Below are positions 35,602 to 44,853 of a DNA stretch of 64,000 nucleotides, piece after piece; the first letter of the stretch is position 1, and each line of letters begins with the position of its first letter. The DNA comes from Fortiea sp. LEGE XX443 (GTDB lineage Bacteria; Cyanobacteriota; Cyanobacteriia; Cyanobacteriales; Nostocaceae). The stretch spans positions 62,001-126,000 of the forward strand of contig NZ_JADEXZ010000004.1 of assembly GCF_015206815.1 (NCBI RefSeq), written 5' to 3'. The position numbers and the translations under genes are program-made. Below the pieces are notes generated by a model. The model had not been told where the DNA came from. It made no database searches and saw nothing but the letters and a program-made list of their open reading frames with translations.

Positions 35602-38600
35602 TTATTTATCTGGAATGTATTTTTCTTCGATGGTTGCTTCGGCTTGATGTACTAAGTTTCTTAAATCTTCTATTGTCGTTATATCTACATCCTCCCATAA
35701 ACCGCGCTTGTGTGCTTCTAGTAATCTTTCAGCAATATCACGCAACGCATGAGGATTATTGTACTGAATAAATTGCAAAACATCTGTATCAAATAAATAA
35801 GACTGTGCTATCCCTTGATACATGTGGTCTTCTACGCATTTGGTCGTTGCATCGTAGGCGAATAAAAAATCAACAGTTGCTGACATTTCAAACGCACCTT
35901 TGTAACCGTGGCGCATGACTCCTGCAATCCACTTAGGATTAATCACGCGAGAACGATAAACTCGCGCAATTTCTTCTTTGAGTTGGCGGATGCGGGGATG
36001 AGATGGAATGGAATTGTCACCAAAGTAAATTTGTGGGTTTTTGCCTTGAAGAGAACGGGCTGCTGCTGTTAAACCACCTTGAAATTGATAATAATCATCA
36101 GAATCAAGCAGATCATGTTCGCGGTTATCTTGGTTGTGCAAAACAATTTGCATTTGCTGTAAGCGTTGCTCAAATGCTTCTGGTGCAGCAATTCCTGTGA
36201 GTTCTTTCTTATCTTGAGTAAAACTAGCACTGGTGTAGGCGTAACAACTCCAGTTGATATAAGCACGGGCTAAATCTTGGTCATCAGTCCAGTTTTGCGA
36301 TTCGATTAAACCTTGGAGTCCTGCACCGTAAGCGCCTGGTTGTGAGCCAAAAATACGATAGCGCGATCGCATTATCGCCGCTTCCTGGGTTAAACCTTGC
36401 TCTATCCAGTACTGTGTATCTTGCTGAACTTGCACCGCCAAGGGATTTTGTTCTACAGGCTCATTTAAAGCAGCGACGGCTATGACTGCTTGCTCAAATA
36501 AATCAATTAAGTTGGGGAAAGCATCTCGGAAAAATCCAGAAATTCTTAAGGTGACATCTACGCGGGGACGACTCAAAATGGTCAGTGGCAAAATCTCAAA
36601 ATCTACGACTCGCCGCGCAGCACCATCCCATACAGGCCGCACACCCATCAATGCTAAAGCTTCGGCAATGTCATCACCACCAGTCCGCATTGTAGCTGTA
36701 CCCCACAAAGATAAGCCTAGTGTTTTGGGATACTCACCATGTTCTTGAGTATAGGATTCAATTAGGTTCTCGGCTGCTTTTCTGCCAACATCCCAAGCTG
36801 TTTCTGTGGGTAAGGCACGGATATCTACTGAGTAAAAGTTTTTGCCTGTGGGTAGAACTTCTGGCCTGCCGCGTGTAGGTGCGCCAGAAGCACCGCTGGG
36901 GACGTATCCGCCATCAAGCCCGTGCAGTAAATGGGTAATTTCTTGGTGGGTTTGTTGGAGGGAGGGCAGGAGTTTTGAATTTATCCAGTCAAGAGAAGTG
37001 CTAAGTGCTGTTAGCGGTAGCGGGGCGTTTAGCCCGTGCTGAGTGTTATTCACTGAGCGTAGTCGAAGTGTGAGTGCTGAGTGGGGGAGTTGTTGGACTA
37101 GTTCGGCGGCGTGTTGTTCTAGGAGTTCGACGACATCGCCGATGGTGCGACAGGATTGTAGATGCAGAGGTGCAAAATGGGATTCGGGAGGGGTGAAGAG
37201 GGTGCTAAAGTTGTCAGTGAGGGGGTCTATATCCAGGTTCCAGGCTTGGGCTAAGGCGCGGGTGATGCCTATAGAATGGCGGTTAGGGATACGGGCGATC
37301 GCAACGATTAAATCTCGTAGTTGTGTTCCTTGGGGACATTGCCCAAAAATATGCAAACCATCGCGGATTTGGGCTTCTTTCAATTCACAAAGATAGCCAT
37401 CTAATGAGTTTAAAATTGATAGTTCAAAATTGAAAATTGCTTCTTTGTTTTCTAGTCCTAAATCTAGATGGAGGTTTTCTTTGATAACTAATTCACGGAT
37501 GCGATCGCGGATAGCTGGTAATCTTGAAGGGTCTAAACTTTCGGCTTCGTAAAATTCATCAATTAAATTTTCTAATTGTTGTAAAGCGCCATAGAGTTCT
37601 GCACGGGTCATTGGCGGTGTGAGGTGGTCGATAATCACGGCTTGGGTGCGGCGTTTGGCTTGGGAACCTTCACCAGGATCGTTGACAATAAATGGGTACA
37701 AGTGAGGCATTGCGCCTAAGGCAACTTCGGGGTAACAACTGCTAGATAAAGCCAAACTTTTACCAGGGAGCCATTCGAGATTGCCATGTTTGCCTACGTG
37801 TACAACAGCATCCGCGCCAAAACATTCTCTAACCCAGTAATAAAAAGCTAAATAAGCATGTGTTGGCTCTAAATCTGGTGCATGATAATTCAAACTAGGG
37901 TCAAGATCATAGCCTCGTGATGGCTGAATACCGATGAAAATGTTGCCAAGTTGAATTCCAGGAATAGGAGTTGGGGATTGGGAAGATACTTCTTCAGTAA
38001 CTACTTTCCAGCGTTCATATATGCCTTGCTTGACTGATTCCGGTAAGGAAGCAAAGTATTCTTCATACTCTTCACTAGAAAGACTCTGGTGAACTGGGCG
38101 CAATTCTCTAGCTTCGGGATCATTTGTTACACCATCAGTAAGGCGTTGAATTAACTCGTTGCCATCGGCTGGTAGGTTATCCACTTGATAGCCAGCAAGT
38201 TGCATAGCTTTGAGAATTTCCACACAACTAGCTGGTGTATCTAAACCTACACCGTTGGCGAGACGACCGTCGCGGTTGGGGTAATTAGCCAAAATTAGGG
38301 CAATTCGCCGTTCTTGGGGCAGTTTAGAACGCAGGCTTACCCAATTAGCTGCGAGTTGAGCGACAAACTCAATGCGATCGCTCACTGGTTCATAAACGAC
38401 TACATCTGTTTCTAGCTGAGGATTGCGCGTTTGCAAAGCTTTGAAGGATACCGCGCGGCTAATAATTCGCCCGTCAACCTCTGGTAGCGCCACATTCATC
38501 GCAATATCACGGGGAGATAAACCTTGGGACTGTGATTCCCATTGCTCAATAGAGCCACCACTAAGAATTACCTGTAAAACTGGCACATCTAATTGCTGCC

Positions 38601-39492
38601 AAAGTTCTGTTTGGGGTATTTCTGTGTCCAATCGCGCCAGTGAAAAACTAGTGGTATTCAACAGTACGGCTATTTGCTCTACATCTTTGGGCTGGAAAAA
38701 TTCGCTCAATTCGGCTTGAACCGTGGGATCACGTAGGGAAGACACAAAAACTGGAACAGGTTGTAAATTTCTCCGAACTAAGGCTGCACATAAAGCATCA
38801 ATCACCTTAGTGTTTCCTGATAGATAATGAGCGCGGTAGAACAAAATGCCAACTTTGAGAAACTGGGCTGGAGGTAGGGAGGGAGGGTTCACGGTAAGTT
38901 CTTCCCCTCTGCTCCCTGCTCCTTGTCTCCTTTGCCTCTTTTCTCCCCATTCATACAACCCGACACGGGGAACTACTTGTGGTGGTAGGGGATTAAATGA
39001 AGTGTCTAAGCAAGTATCCGAGATAAATTTGAGAGCATTAACAAAATTATCTGCTCCACCTTCGCTAAAATACTGCCATACTTGGTTAACAATATTGACA
39101 GATACTGTAGACTGAGAAACTAATTCGGGATCAAGCGCGTCATCTCCTGGCATAACAATTAGAGTTGCGCCGTTACGTTGTACAATTTCCTGCACAACTT
39201 CTAAACCATAAGCCCAGTATGAACGTCCTCCTAAGAGACGTAAAATAATTACCTCGGCAAGTTCCAAAACTTGCTCACCATAAGAATCAATACTTATTTG
39301 CTGTTGTAATTGCAATAAATTAGCTACTCTTAATGCAGGAAAATTTATTGGTAATTTGCTGACTGCAACTGCCAAAGTTTGAATGTCAGTATCCGCAGCT
39401 GTAATAAATACAAATGGTGCTGGAGTTTGTTCTACAAAAATTAACCCTTCTGACTGATTCCATCCGACTGATTTAGCATGTATACGATGCAT
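35602..39492 (-). CDS. cobN: Cobaltochelatase subunit CobN-like protein
   Basis: 1296 residues. Large subunit of the aerobic-type cobalt chelatase that inserts cobalt into a corrin ring, related to the magnesium chelatase subunit BchH/ChlH. Seen: RLLGGRSYWAYGLE near 85, LILANYPNRDGRLANGVGLDTP, DAVVHVGKHGNLEWLPGKSLALS, RTGGDDIAEALALMGVRPVW and a C-terminus MRHGYKGAFEMSATVDFLFAYDAT. RLLGGRSYW and overall pattern favour CobN over ChlH. Two in-frame inserts derived from repeats are present at about residues 183-206 and 803-834. The frame is intact through both. Starts 18 bases upstream of the end of the neighbouring operon spacer; no cob neighbours are visible. Confidence 0.9.
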   Translation of the reverse strand: MHRIHAKSVGWNQSEGLIFVEQTPAPFVFITAADTDIQTLAVAVSKLPINFPALRVANLLQLQQQISIDSYGEQVLELAEVIILRLLGGRSYWAYGLEVVQEIVQRNGATLIVMPGDDALDPELVSQSTVSVNIVNQVWQYFSEGGADNFVNALKFISDTCLDTSFNPLPPQVVPRVGLYEWGEKRQRRQGAGSRGEELTVNPPSLPPAQFLKVGILFYRAHYLSGNTKVIDALCAALVRRNLQPVPVFVSSLRDPTVQAELSEFFQPKDVEQIAVLLNTTSFSLARLDTEIPQTELWQQLDVPVLQVILSGGSIEQWESQSQGLSPRDIAMNVALPEVDGRIISRAVSFKALQTRNPQLETDVVVYEPVSDRIEFVAQLAANWVSLRSKLPQERRIALILANYPNRDGRLANGVGLDTPASCVEILKAMQLAGYQVDNLPADGNELIQRLTDGVTNDPEARELRPVHQSLSSEEYEEYFASLPESVKQGIYERWKVVTEEVSSQSPTPIPGIQLGNIFIGIQPSRGYDLDPSLNYHAPDLEPTHAYLAFYYWVRECFGADAVVHVGKHGNLEWLPGKSLALSSSCYPEVALGAMPHLYPFIVNDPGEGSQAKRRTQAVIIDHLTPPMTRAELYGALQQLENLIDEFYEAESLDPSRLPAIRDRIRELVIKENLHLDLGLENKEAIFNFELSILNSLDGYLCELKEAQIRDGLHIFGQCPQGTQLRDLIVAIARIPNRHSIGITRALAQAWNLDIDPLTDNFSTLFTPPESHFAPLHLQSCRTIGDVVELLEQHAAELVQQLPHSALTLRLRSVNNTQHGLNAPLPLTALSTSLDWINSKLLPSLQQTHQEITHLLHGLDGGYVPSGASGAPTRGRPEVLPTGKNFYSVDIRALPTETAWDVGRKAAENLIESYTQEHGEYPKTLGLSLWGTATMRTGGDDIAEALALMGVRPVWDGAARRVVDFEILPLTILSRPRVDVTLRISGFFRDAFPNLIDLFEQAVIAVAALNEPVEQNPLAVQVQQDTQYWIEQGLTQEAAIMRSRYRIFGSQPGAYGAGLQGLIESQNWTDDQDLARAYINWSCYAYTSASFTQDKKELTGIAAPEAFEQRLQQMQIVLHNQDNREHDLLDSDDYYQFQGGLTAAARSLQGKNPQIYFGDNSIPSHPRIRQLKEEIARVYRSRVINPKWIAGVMRHGYKGAFEMSATVDFLFAYDATTKCVEDHMYQGIAQSYLFDTDVLQFIQYNNPHALRDIAERLLEAHKRGLWEDVDITTIEDLRNLVHQAEATIEEKYIPDK
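36993..37085 (-). repeat. Dispersed palindromic repeat inserted in frame in cobN
   Basis: Contains gtgctgttagcggtagcg and gggcgtttagcccgtgctga, seen also at 41624-41662 and 62957-63001 (inverted). It is translated in CobN as a run including NTQHGLNAPLPLTALSTS (about residues 816-833) that does not fit the family. Confidence 0.8.
38872..38945 (-). repeat. Pyrimidine-rich heptamer repeat in frame in cobN
   Basis: Degenerate heptamers tctgctc, cctgctc, cttgtct. Translated as GEKRQRRQGAGSRGEEL and following residues, a charged low-complexity stretch between two ordered parts of CobN (about residues 183-206). The same heptamers occur in non-coding spacers of this window. Confidence 0.75.
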
Positions 39493-39623
39493 AATCCTGC
39501 CTTAGCGTCTTAAACTGTTGGTTAGAAGATAATTAAAAAAACATTTCAGCCTAGCATGGCCAGTTGCTACAGCATAGATAATCTGTTCAATGCGCTGGCT
39601 TCTCAACCCCTCTCACTAAATCA

Positions 39624-41639
39624 TTGAAAATGCTTAGTTCCCCTGATTTGAGCTTTTCTCGAAATTTGCCTTTAGCTGTATTTAATCAGCTTGGGGAATT
39701 GTTGCAGCAAATGGCTTCATCTTTGGGAAACACTGGGTTAGTACTAACAGAAGCAGTATTGGCGAGAATTTATATACCCAAGGAATGGCAAAACCAAAGA
39801 TTCACTGTAGTGGTTTCTGAGCATTTTAGTGTGCTTTTGCGAGGAAACTTGGAGCAGGGGTGTCAAGAAGAATATTCAGAACTCAGCAACACCAATCCGC
39901 TTACGGGGATAGCTCAACCCTACGGTAAGCCGCAGAAGCGTCTACAGCAGGCTGCTCAACTCCCGCTACCGCTAACAGCCGTGAGTAGTAAGTTGACTTT
40001 TAATTCAGAAGCGATCGCCTCCTTTCTTTTGGAATTGAAAGATTTGTTTGTGAGTGATTCTGATACTTATCAAAATTTGTCACACTACATTCAAATTTTG
40101 CACCCTAACGATGCTACGCTTCAAAGCAAATTTACACTGTTGTTGTTAGAATATCTCCTTCCACAAAATAATGAGATAGTCACCGAATATATCAGTGTAA
40201 ATCAAAGTGATGATTCTATCTTTCAGGCGATGGAAAATGCCTTAAAAAAACAAATTTTTCAAGAGCGACTATTAAATCAAGTTACAACCAAAATCCGCAA
40301 AAGCTTAGATTTGCCAGTAATTATGGCAACGGCGATCGCACAAGTGCGAGATTTTTTGGAATTAGACAGGTTAGTAATATATAAATTTGAGGGGTCAAAG
40401 GTCAATCCCCAAAACTCAACAATTAACGGACAAAATTCGGCTCAACCCCCAATCCAAGACTGGCAAAAAGAAGGGGGTTGCATCGTCTATGAAGCTAGAG
40501 GTACAGATAATATCCCTTCGGTATTACATTACCAAGAAAAAAATTGCTTTATCCGAACCTCAGCTTGTTGGGAAAAATATCGCCAAGGTTTTACCTTAGT
40601 GGTGAATGATGTCGAAAAAACTTATGGGCTAGAAGAGTGTTTGCTAAATTTTCTCCGAACCAGCCGTGTCAGAGCAAAATTAGCAGCACCAATTATGTTT
40701 GAAGAAAAACTCTGGGGATTGTTGATTGCACATCAGTGTGACAGTCCGCGCCAATGGAATGAAAATGAGAAAAATTTACTGAATTCCATTGCAGAACAAT
40801 TAGCGATCGCTATTCATCAATCTGAGTTAATGCGATCGCTAACTCAAGAAAAACAAACTCTGGAACAGCGGGTGCTTGAGAGGACAATAGCTCTACGTGA
40901 TGCCTTATTAGCGGCTGAAGCTGCTAGTCGTTTACGCAACGAATTTCTCGCTACCATCAGTCATGAATTACTCACGCCTTTAACTTATGTTATTGGTATG
41001 TCTTCTACGTTGTTGCGCTGGCCTTTAGGTGAGTTGAGTCAAAGACAGCGAGATTATCTGCAAACAATCCACGACAGTGGAGAACATTTATTAGAAATGA
41101 TTAATGACATCCTTGATTTATCACAAATCGAGGCTGGTAAAACTGTTTTAAATATTAATGAATTTTCTTTGGCAAGTATGGCAGAAAATGCTATTGCTGC
41201 ATTATTAGATAAGGCAACTAAAAAACAAGTCAATCTTAAACTTGATTTACAAATTGACCCACGGCGCGATCGCTTTTGTGCTGATGGTGAGCGCATAGAA
41301 CAAATCCTCTGGAATTTGTTAACCAATGCGATTAAATTTACTCCTGAAGGTGGCAGCGTCACTCTGCGAATTTGGGTAGAAGATAATACTGCGATTTTTC
41401 AAATTGAAGATACGGGAATTGGCATTTCTGAAGAGCAATTACCACTGATGTTTGAGAAATTTCAGCAACTCGATACACCCTATCGTCGCCGCTATGAAGG
41501 TACGGGACTTGGTTTGGCTTTAACTAAACAACTTGTAGAACTGCATCGCGGTCGGATTGAAGTAGAATCCACTGTGGGTATTGGCTCCATTTTTACTGTC
41601 TGGATACCTGCTCAGTTAGTCAGAGTGCTGTTAGCGTAG
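39624..41639 (+). CDS. GAF-domain sensor histidine kinase
   Basis: 671 residues, no membrane segments. N-terminal conserved region (LPLAVFNQLGELLQQMASSLGNTGLVLT ... FTVVVSEHFSVLLRGNL), GAF domain about 215-400 (with CFIRTSACWEKYRQGFTLVVNDVEKTYGL), coiled coil 405-435, HisKA with phospho-acceptor His447 in SHELLTPLTY, and HATPase with NLLTNAIKFTPEGGS, DTGIGIS and GTGLGLAL. Cysteines in the GAF might bind a bilin or other cofactor, but this is not certain. Residues about 89-123 come from a dispersed repeat, and the last codons and stop (RVLLA) come from another copy. No response regulator gene is adjacent. Confidence 0.88.
   Translation: MKMLSSPDLSFSRNLPLAVFNQLGELLQQMASSLGNTGLVLTEAVLARIYIPKEWQNQRFTVVVSEHFSVLLRGNLEQGCQEEYSELSNTNPLTGIAQPYGKPQKRLQQAAQLPLPLTAVSSKLTFNSEAIASFLLELKDLFVSDSDTYQNLSHYIQILHPNDATLQSKFTLLLLEYLLPQNNEIVTEYISVNQSDDSIFQAMENALKKQIFQERLLNQVTTKIRKSLDLPVIMATAIAQVRDFLELDRLVIYKFEGSKVNPQNSTINGQNSAQPPIQDWQKEGGCIVYEARGTDNIPSVLHYQEKNCFIRTSACWEKYRQGFTLVVNDVEKTYGLEECLLNFLRTSRVRAKLAAPIMFEEKLWGLLIAHQCDSPRQWNENEKNLLNSIAEQLAIAIHQSELMRSLTQEKQTLEQRVLERTIALRDALLAAEAASRLRNEFLATISHELLTPLTYVIGMSSTLLRWPLGELSQRQRDYLQTIHDSGEHLLEMINDILDLSQIEAGKTVLNINEFSLASMAENAIAALLDKATKKQVNLKLDLQIDPRRDRFCADGERIEQILWNLLTNAIKFTPEGGSVTLRIWVEDNTAIFQIEDTGIGISEEQLPLMFEKFQQLDTPYRRRYEGTGLGLALTKQLVELHRGRIEVESTVGIGSIFTVWIPAQLVRVLLA
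39890..39992 (+). repeat. Dispersed repeat inserted in frame in the histidine kinase gene
   Basis: Contains ctcccgctaccgctaacagc, the same core as the cobN insert, read in the same phase (LPLPLTAVSS here, PLPLTALST in CobN). Flanked by palindromic ggatagctcaaccctacgg-type sequence. Confidence 0.75.
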
Positions 41640-41662
41640 CGGGGCGCAAGGCGTGCTGAGTA
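41624..41662 (+). repeat. Dispersed repeat forming the 3' end of the histidine kinase gene
   Basis: gtgctgttagcgtagcgggg followed by gcaaggcgtgctgagt. The TAG at 41637-41639 is the kinase stop codon, so the C-terminal residues are repeat-derived. Confidence 0.75.
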
Positions 41663-41694
41663 AAGAAAGATATTGATTTTTTGACTATTGACAA

Positions 41695-42387
41695 ATGACA
41701 AATGACTACTCAATTAATACCTTAAAAAAAGGACTAATTGTATCGTGCCAAGCGCCTGTTAGTTCACCTCTGAATGAACCAATAATTATTGCTGCAATGG
41801 CTCAGGCTGCTGTTAATAATGGTGCCGTTGGTGTACGGATAGATACGCCACTTCATATCAGCGCAGTGCGAGAGCGAGTAAAAGTTCCGATTATTGGTTT
41901 ATGGAAGCAAATCATTCCTGGATATGATGTATACATTACACCACAGTTTCATCATGCGGCTGCTGTCGCTCAAGCTGGAGCCAATATAATTGCGATCGAT
42001 GCGACGACTAGGCATCGTCCAGGTAATGAGACAGTGGTAGAGATAATTAGCCGAATTCATCATGAATTAGGTAAGCCAGTCATGGCTGATGTGGATACAA
42101 TTGAGGCGGCAAAAGCAGCCGCGATCGCAGGTGCAGATATTGTGGGGACAACTCTTTACGGCTATACGGCCAAAACTAATAATGACTCTCCGCCTAGTTG
42201 GGAACTTCTGACGCAAATGGTTCAGGAATTAGATAGTCCTGTGATTTGTGAAGGTGGTGTTTCTTCACCACAAATGGCGCGTCATGCTTTAGATTTGGGT
42301 GCTTATGCTGTCGTAGTTGGGAATGCCATCACTGGTATTGATTTGCAAGTGAAGAACTATCGACGAGCAATGCAAAATCAAGCGTAA
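41695..42387 (+). CDS. nanE: Putative N-acetylmannosamine-6-phosphate 2-epimerase
   Basis: 230 residues of TIM-barrel type. LIVSCQAPVSSPLNEP at the N-terminus, GVRIDTPLHISAVR, VPIIGLWKQIIPGYDVYITP, KPVMADVDTIEAAKAAAIAGADIVGTTLYGYT and SPVICEGGVSSPQMARHALDLGAYAVVVGNAITG are the NanE pattern. The enzyme converts ManNAc-6-P to GlcNAc-6-P in amino sugar use. No other nan genes are near. The start lies in a short tandem acaaatg repeat, which places two ATGs close together; the one at 41695 is in frame. Confidence 0.9.
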   Translation: MTNDYSINTLKKGLIVSCQAPVSSPLNEPIIIAAMAQAAVNNGAVGVRIDTPLHISAVRERVKVPIIGLWKQIIPGYDVYITPQFHHAAAVAQAGANIIAIDATTRHRPGNETVVEIISRIHHELGKPVMADVDTIEAAKAAAIAGADIVGTTLYGYTAKTNNDSPPSWELLTQMVQELDSPVICEGGVSSPQMARHALDLGAYAVVVGNAITGIDLQVKNYRRAMQNQA

Positions 42388-42497
42388 TGCTGAATACTAT
42401 TTCACGAGTTCCTAATATAAATTAAGGCATTGCTGAATCAAAGAATGAATCAATTTATGCAGGTACAATGTGATACTTCAAATAATAAAGTAATAAT
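42388..42497. other. Short spacer after nanE
   Basis: AT-rich; nothing recognised. Confidence 0.3.
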
Positions 42498-42838
42498 TTA
42501 ACTGAGTATGTCAGCATTTCTTCTGTCCTGGAATAGCATAAAGTTTTTCGATGAAGGCGTGCAAGATATAGTAGTATGATAGCGAAGCGTTAGCGAGTCC
42601 GCGAGCGTCTGCACTCCTTTAACTCGTTCAATCCCACGAAAACCTATGCCGTTAAGGTACATTTTTAAGCATTCTTGTTTCACTTCATCAGAATATCCTT
42701 TCAGCGGCTCATAAAAGTCAATAAATTGGAGATCGCATTTGGCACAAATGTGATTTTGTTTACCTTTTCACTTTCCGTTCTTAAGAATTTCCGTAGCTCC
42801 GCAGTATGGACATTGCACAGTAGATGATCTCAATTCAT
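42498..42838 (-). pseudogene. IS1-family InsA-like relic with internal stop and repeat insert
   Basis: Minus strand reads VQCPYCGATEILKNGK, a TGA stop, then GKQNHICAKCDLQFIDFYE and VKQECLKMYLNGIGFRGIE, the zinc-finger and HTH domain of IS1 transposases. An in-frame insert of about 30 bases (gcagacgctcgcggactcgc and on) splits the expected GV-HHTTI junction. The catalytic second half is missing. Confidence 0.8.
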
Positions 42839-42897
42839 CCCTCTCCTAAGAAACCATCTCTGTAACGCCAGAATTAGAATGGTAATTTATTAATGTT

Positions 42898-43392
42898 ATG
42901 AGTACCTCACAGACAGTCCAACAATTACAAGCAGAATTAATCACACCGGAAAATTTTCGGCGTTATGGACAGGTGATTTTTGGCAGTTCAGATGGTAAGG
43001 CTTTTGATACAGAAGATGCTCAATTAAATTTGCAAAATGGTACTCCGCGATTTTATATTATGCGTCTAGAAAAGCGCGGACGCAAATTTAATAAAATTAC
43101 TCGTCATGTACAATGTACTCAATGTTTAGGTTCTTTAGAAGGTAAGGATTGGTTCATAGCAGTGTGTCCTCCCCATAATGAATTGGATGAACCAGTTTTA
43201 GAAGAACTTGCGGCTTTCCGTATTCCTGGGAATTGTTTTATTAAATTAAATGAGGGAACTTGGCACGCCGGGCCTTATTTTGATCATGAAGTTGTCGATT
43301 TTTATAATTTAGAACTAGCTGATACAAACGTGGTAGATCATTTCACCCATGATTTTCGCCAAAGTCATCAGTTAGACTTTGAGATGGTGTAA
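42898..43392 (+). CDS. Ureidoglycolate lyase (AllA) family protein
   Basis: 164 residues of cupin-like type. ELITPENFRRYGQVI at the N-terminus, FYIMRLEKRGRKFNKITRHVQCTQCLGSLEGKDWFIAVCPP in the middle and LNEGTWHAGPYF near the C-terminus match the ureidoglycolate hydrolase/lyase family of allantoin breakdown. In cyanobacteria the role may differ, since no other purine-degradation genes are adjacent. A CxxC (CTQC) is unusual. Preceded by the IS1 relic. Confidence 0.8.
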   Translation: MSTSQTVQQLQAELITPENFRRYGQVIFGSSDGKAFDTEDAQLNLQNGTPRFYIMRLEKRGRKFNKITRHVQCTQCLGSLEGKDWFIAVCPPHNELDEPVLEELAAFRIPGNCFIKLNEGTWHAGPYFDHEVVDFYNLELADTNVVDHFTHDFRQSHQLDFEMV

Positions 43393-43434
43393 GTGATTCA
43401 TATGCGGTTAATTAAACACATCTCACTTTCTTAT

Positions 43435-44451
43435 CTATGCTTGAGATGGATTGATGCACTTGAGGCGATCGCAACCAAAATTTTGAGTCATCATTGCAGA
43501 TAGTTGTTGGCAAGCTTGACTATCAAGGTTTAATTTTTGCTTGATTTGCTCAGAAGTCTTGCCCTGTGCTATCTCAGTTGCCATTTGCTGAAACTGCATC
43601 CAAGTTAAATCACTATTAACAAATGCGCTGGCGAGAGTAATCACCAATTCTTCATAATCATTATCTTCCAGTTTGGTCATCATCCGATGTTCAATGTGCA
43701 GCGAATCATCAAAGCAGTAATACCAAGATTTTGGTTGCTGCCGGAGGATCATTTTAAACAAATCTTGCTGTTTAGTGCGGTTAACAGCGCGATCGCCTTC
43801 ACTACACACCATTAACACAGGTGCAGAAACTCTCCTTTGAGCCTGTTCTAAAATCTTCTCTCCCAATTCCAGAAATATCCGTAATGCTGGAATCCGAAAA
43901 CCTTTATAGCCAAAATTACCAGGTGCATCTTTGTTGAACCATTCAAAGTAAATTGGCAAAGTTTTCATCAACCAATCAAATAATATATGACGACTGCCCA
44001 AAAAAGGCGTGAACAACAAAGCTTGTTCAATTTGCTGGGGATGTTCTAACGCTAACCAAGCAGCTAAGGTTCCACCCGTTGATAAACCACCGACTACGAC
44101 TTTTTCACCTAATGTTTTAGCAACTTGCAACCATTCCAGCACAAATTGTTGATAAGTCTGAATGTCTGTTGGTAGTGGTGGTGGAGTTTGGCGGTTCCAG
44201 TCACCTGCAAGTCCATGACCAGGTTGTAGCGGAATCAGAACGTTGTACCCTTGATTGAAGAGAGCTTTGCCAAGCGGCTCAAATTGGTAAGAGGCTGCTG
44301 TGAAACCATGCAAGAAGAGACAAACTTTTGATGTGAGGTAGGGATGAACCAAGAATTTTGAACTACAAGCTGCATTCTTAAGTCCAGATTTGGACTCTGA
44401 TTGATGAACTAGTTCAAGAAAATCTGCCGTCTTTTGGATGCTCACTGTCAT
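43435..44451 (-). CDS. Alpha/beta hydrolase (carboxylesterase-like)
   Basis: 338 residues. VCLFLHGFTAASYQFEPLG forms the oxyanion HG motif, VVGGLSTGGTLAAW the nucleophile elbow with Ser, APVLMVCSEGDRAVN the Asp strand, and DDSLHIEHRMM the His. No signal peptide. A C-terminal ~65-residue helical extension (LTWMQFQQMATEIAQGKTSEQIKQKL) goes beyond the catalytic fold. Substrate unknown. A lipase or esterase acting in the cytosol is likely. Confidence 0.85.
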   Translation of the reverse strand: MTVSIQKTADFLELVHQSESKSGLKNAACSSKFLVHPYLTSKVCLFLHGFTAASYQFEPLGKALFNQGYNVLIPLQPGHGLAGDWNRQTPPPLPTDIQTYQQFVLEWLQVAKTLGEKVVVGGLSTGGTLAAWLALEHPQQIEQALLFTPFLGSRHILFDWLMKTLPIYFEWFNKDAPGNFGYKGFRIPALRIFLELGEKILEQAQRRVSAPVLMVCSEGDRAVNRTKQQDLFKMILRQQPKSWYYCFDDSLHIEHRMMTKLEDNDYEELVITLASAFVNSDLTWMQFQQMATEIAQGKTSEQIKQKLNLDSQACQQLSAMMTQNFGCDRLKCINPSQA

Positions 44452-44802
44452 TTGGTTATTTGTCTTACTTCTGCATCTATCCGTAATATTGTCTTAAATT
44501 GTTCAGCCTCCCAAATCTGGCAGATGATATATTCAAGACTTATGTCAATCAATACCTTCGCCAAAATACAAGGAGCCGTTACGTACCTGCTTTTTTAACA
44601 TCAGGCTGTCTTGTTTCTTCAGAAAATATACTCTACTTTGCGCTGAAAAACAGATTACATATAGCAATTTTGTACGGTTCTTATACTCTATTTACGGCAT
44701 ATTCACGGCTCAATACGGTTTGATGCAGCTAGGCGAATATTTAGTTGGGAGACAGTAAAGAGAATACAGAGGTAAAAATTTTGGCTAAATAAGTATATAA
44801 AA
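44452..44802. other. Intergenic region, no gene recognised
   Basis: A 74-codon plus-strand frame at 44499 has no homology appeal and poor start context. Nothing else seen. Confidence 0.4.
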
Positions 44803-44824
44803 AAAGGAGCATAGTTGCTCCTTT
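44803..44824 (-). terminator. Terminator of the PEP-CTERM gene at 44854
   Basis: AAAGGAGCA/TGCTCCTTT 9-bp stem with a 4-base loop, followed on the minus strand by a run of T (44799-44805 complement). Confidence 0.85.
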
Positions 44825-44853
44825 ACTTATTTGTTGAGTTGTGAACTGGAGTT

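Noticed and set aside
44499-44723. 74-codon plus-strand gene
   Set aside because: No ribosome site and no recognisable domain; composition is like the surrounding spacer.
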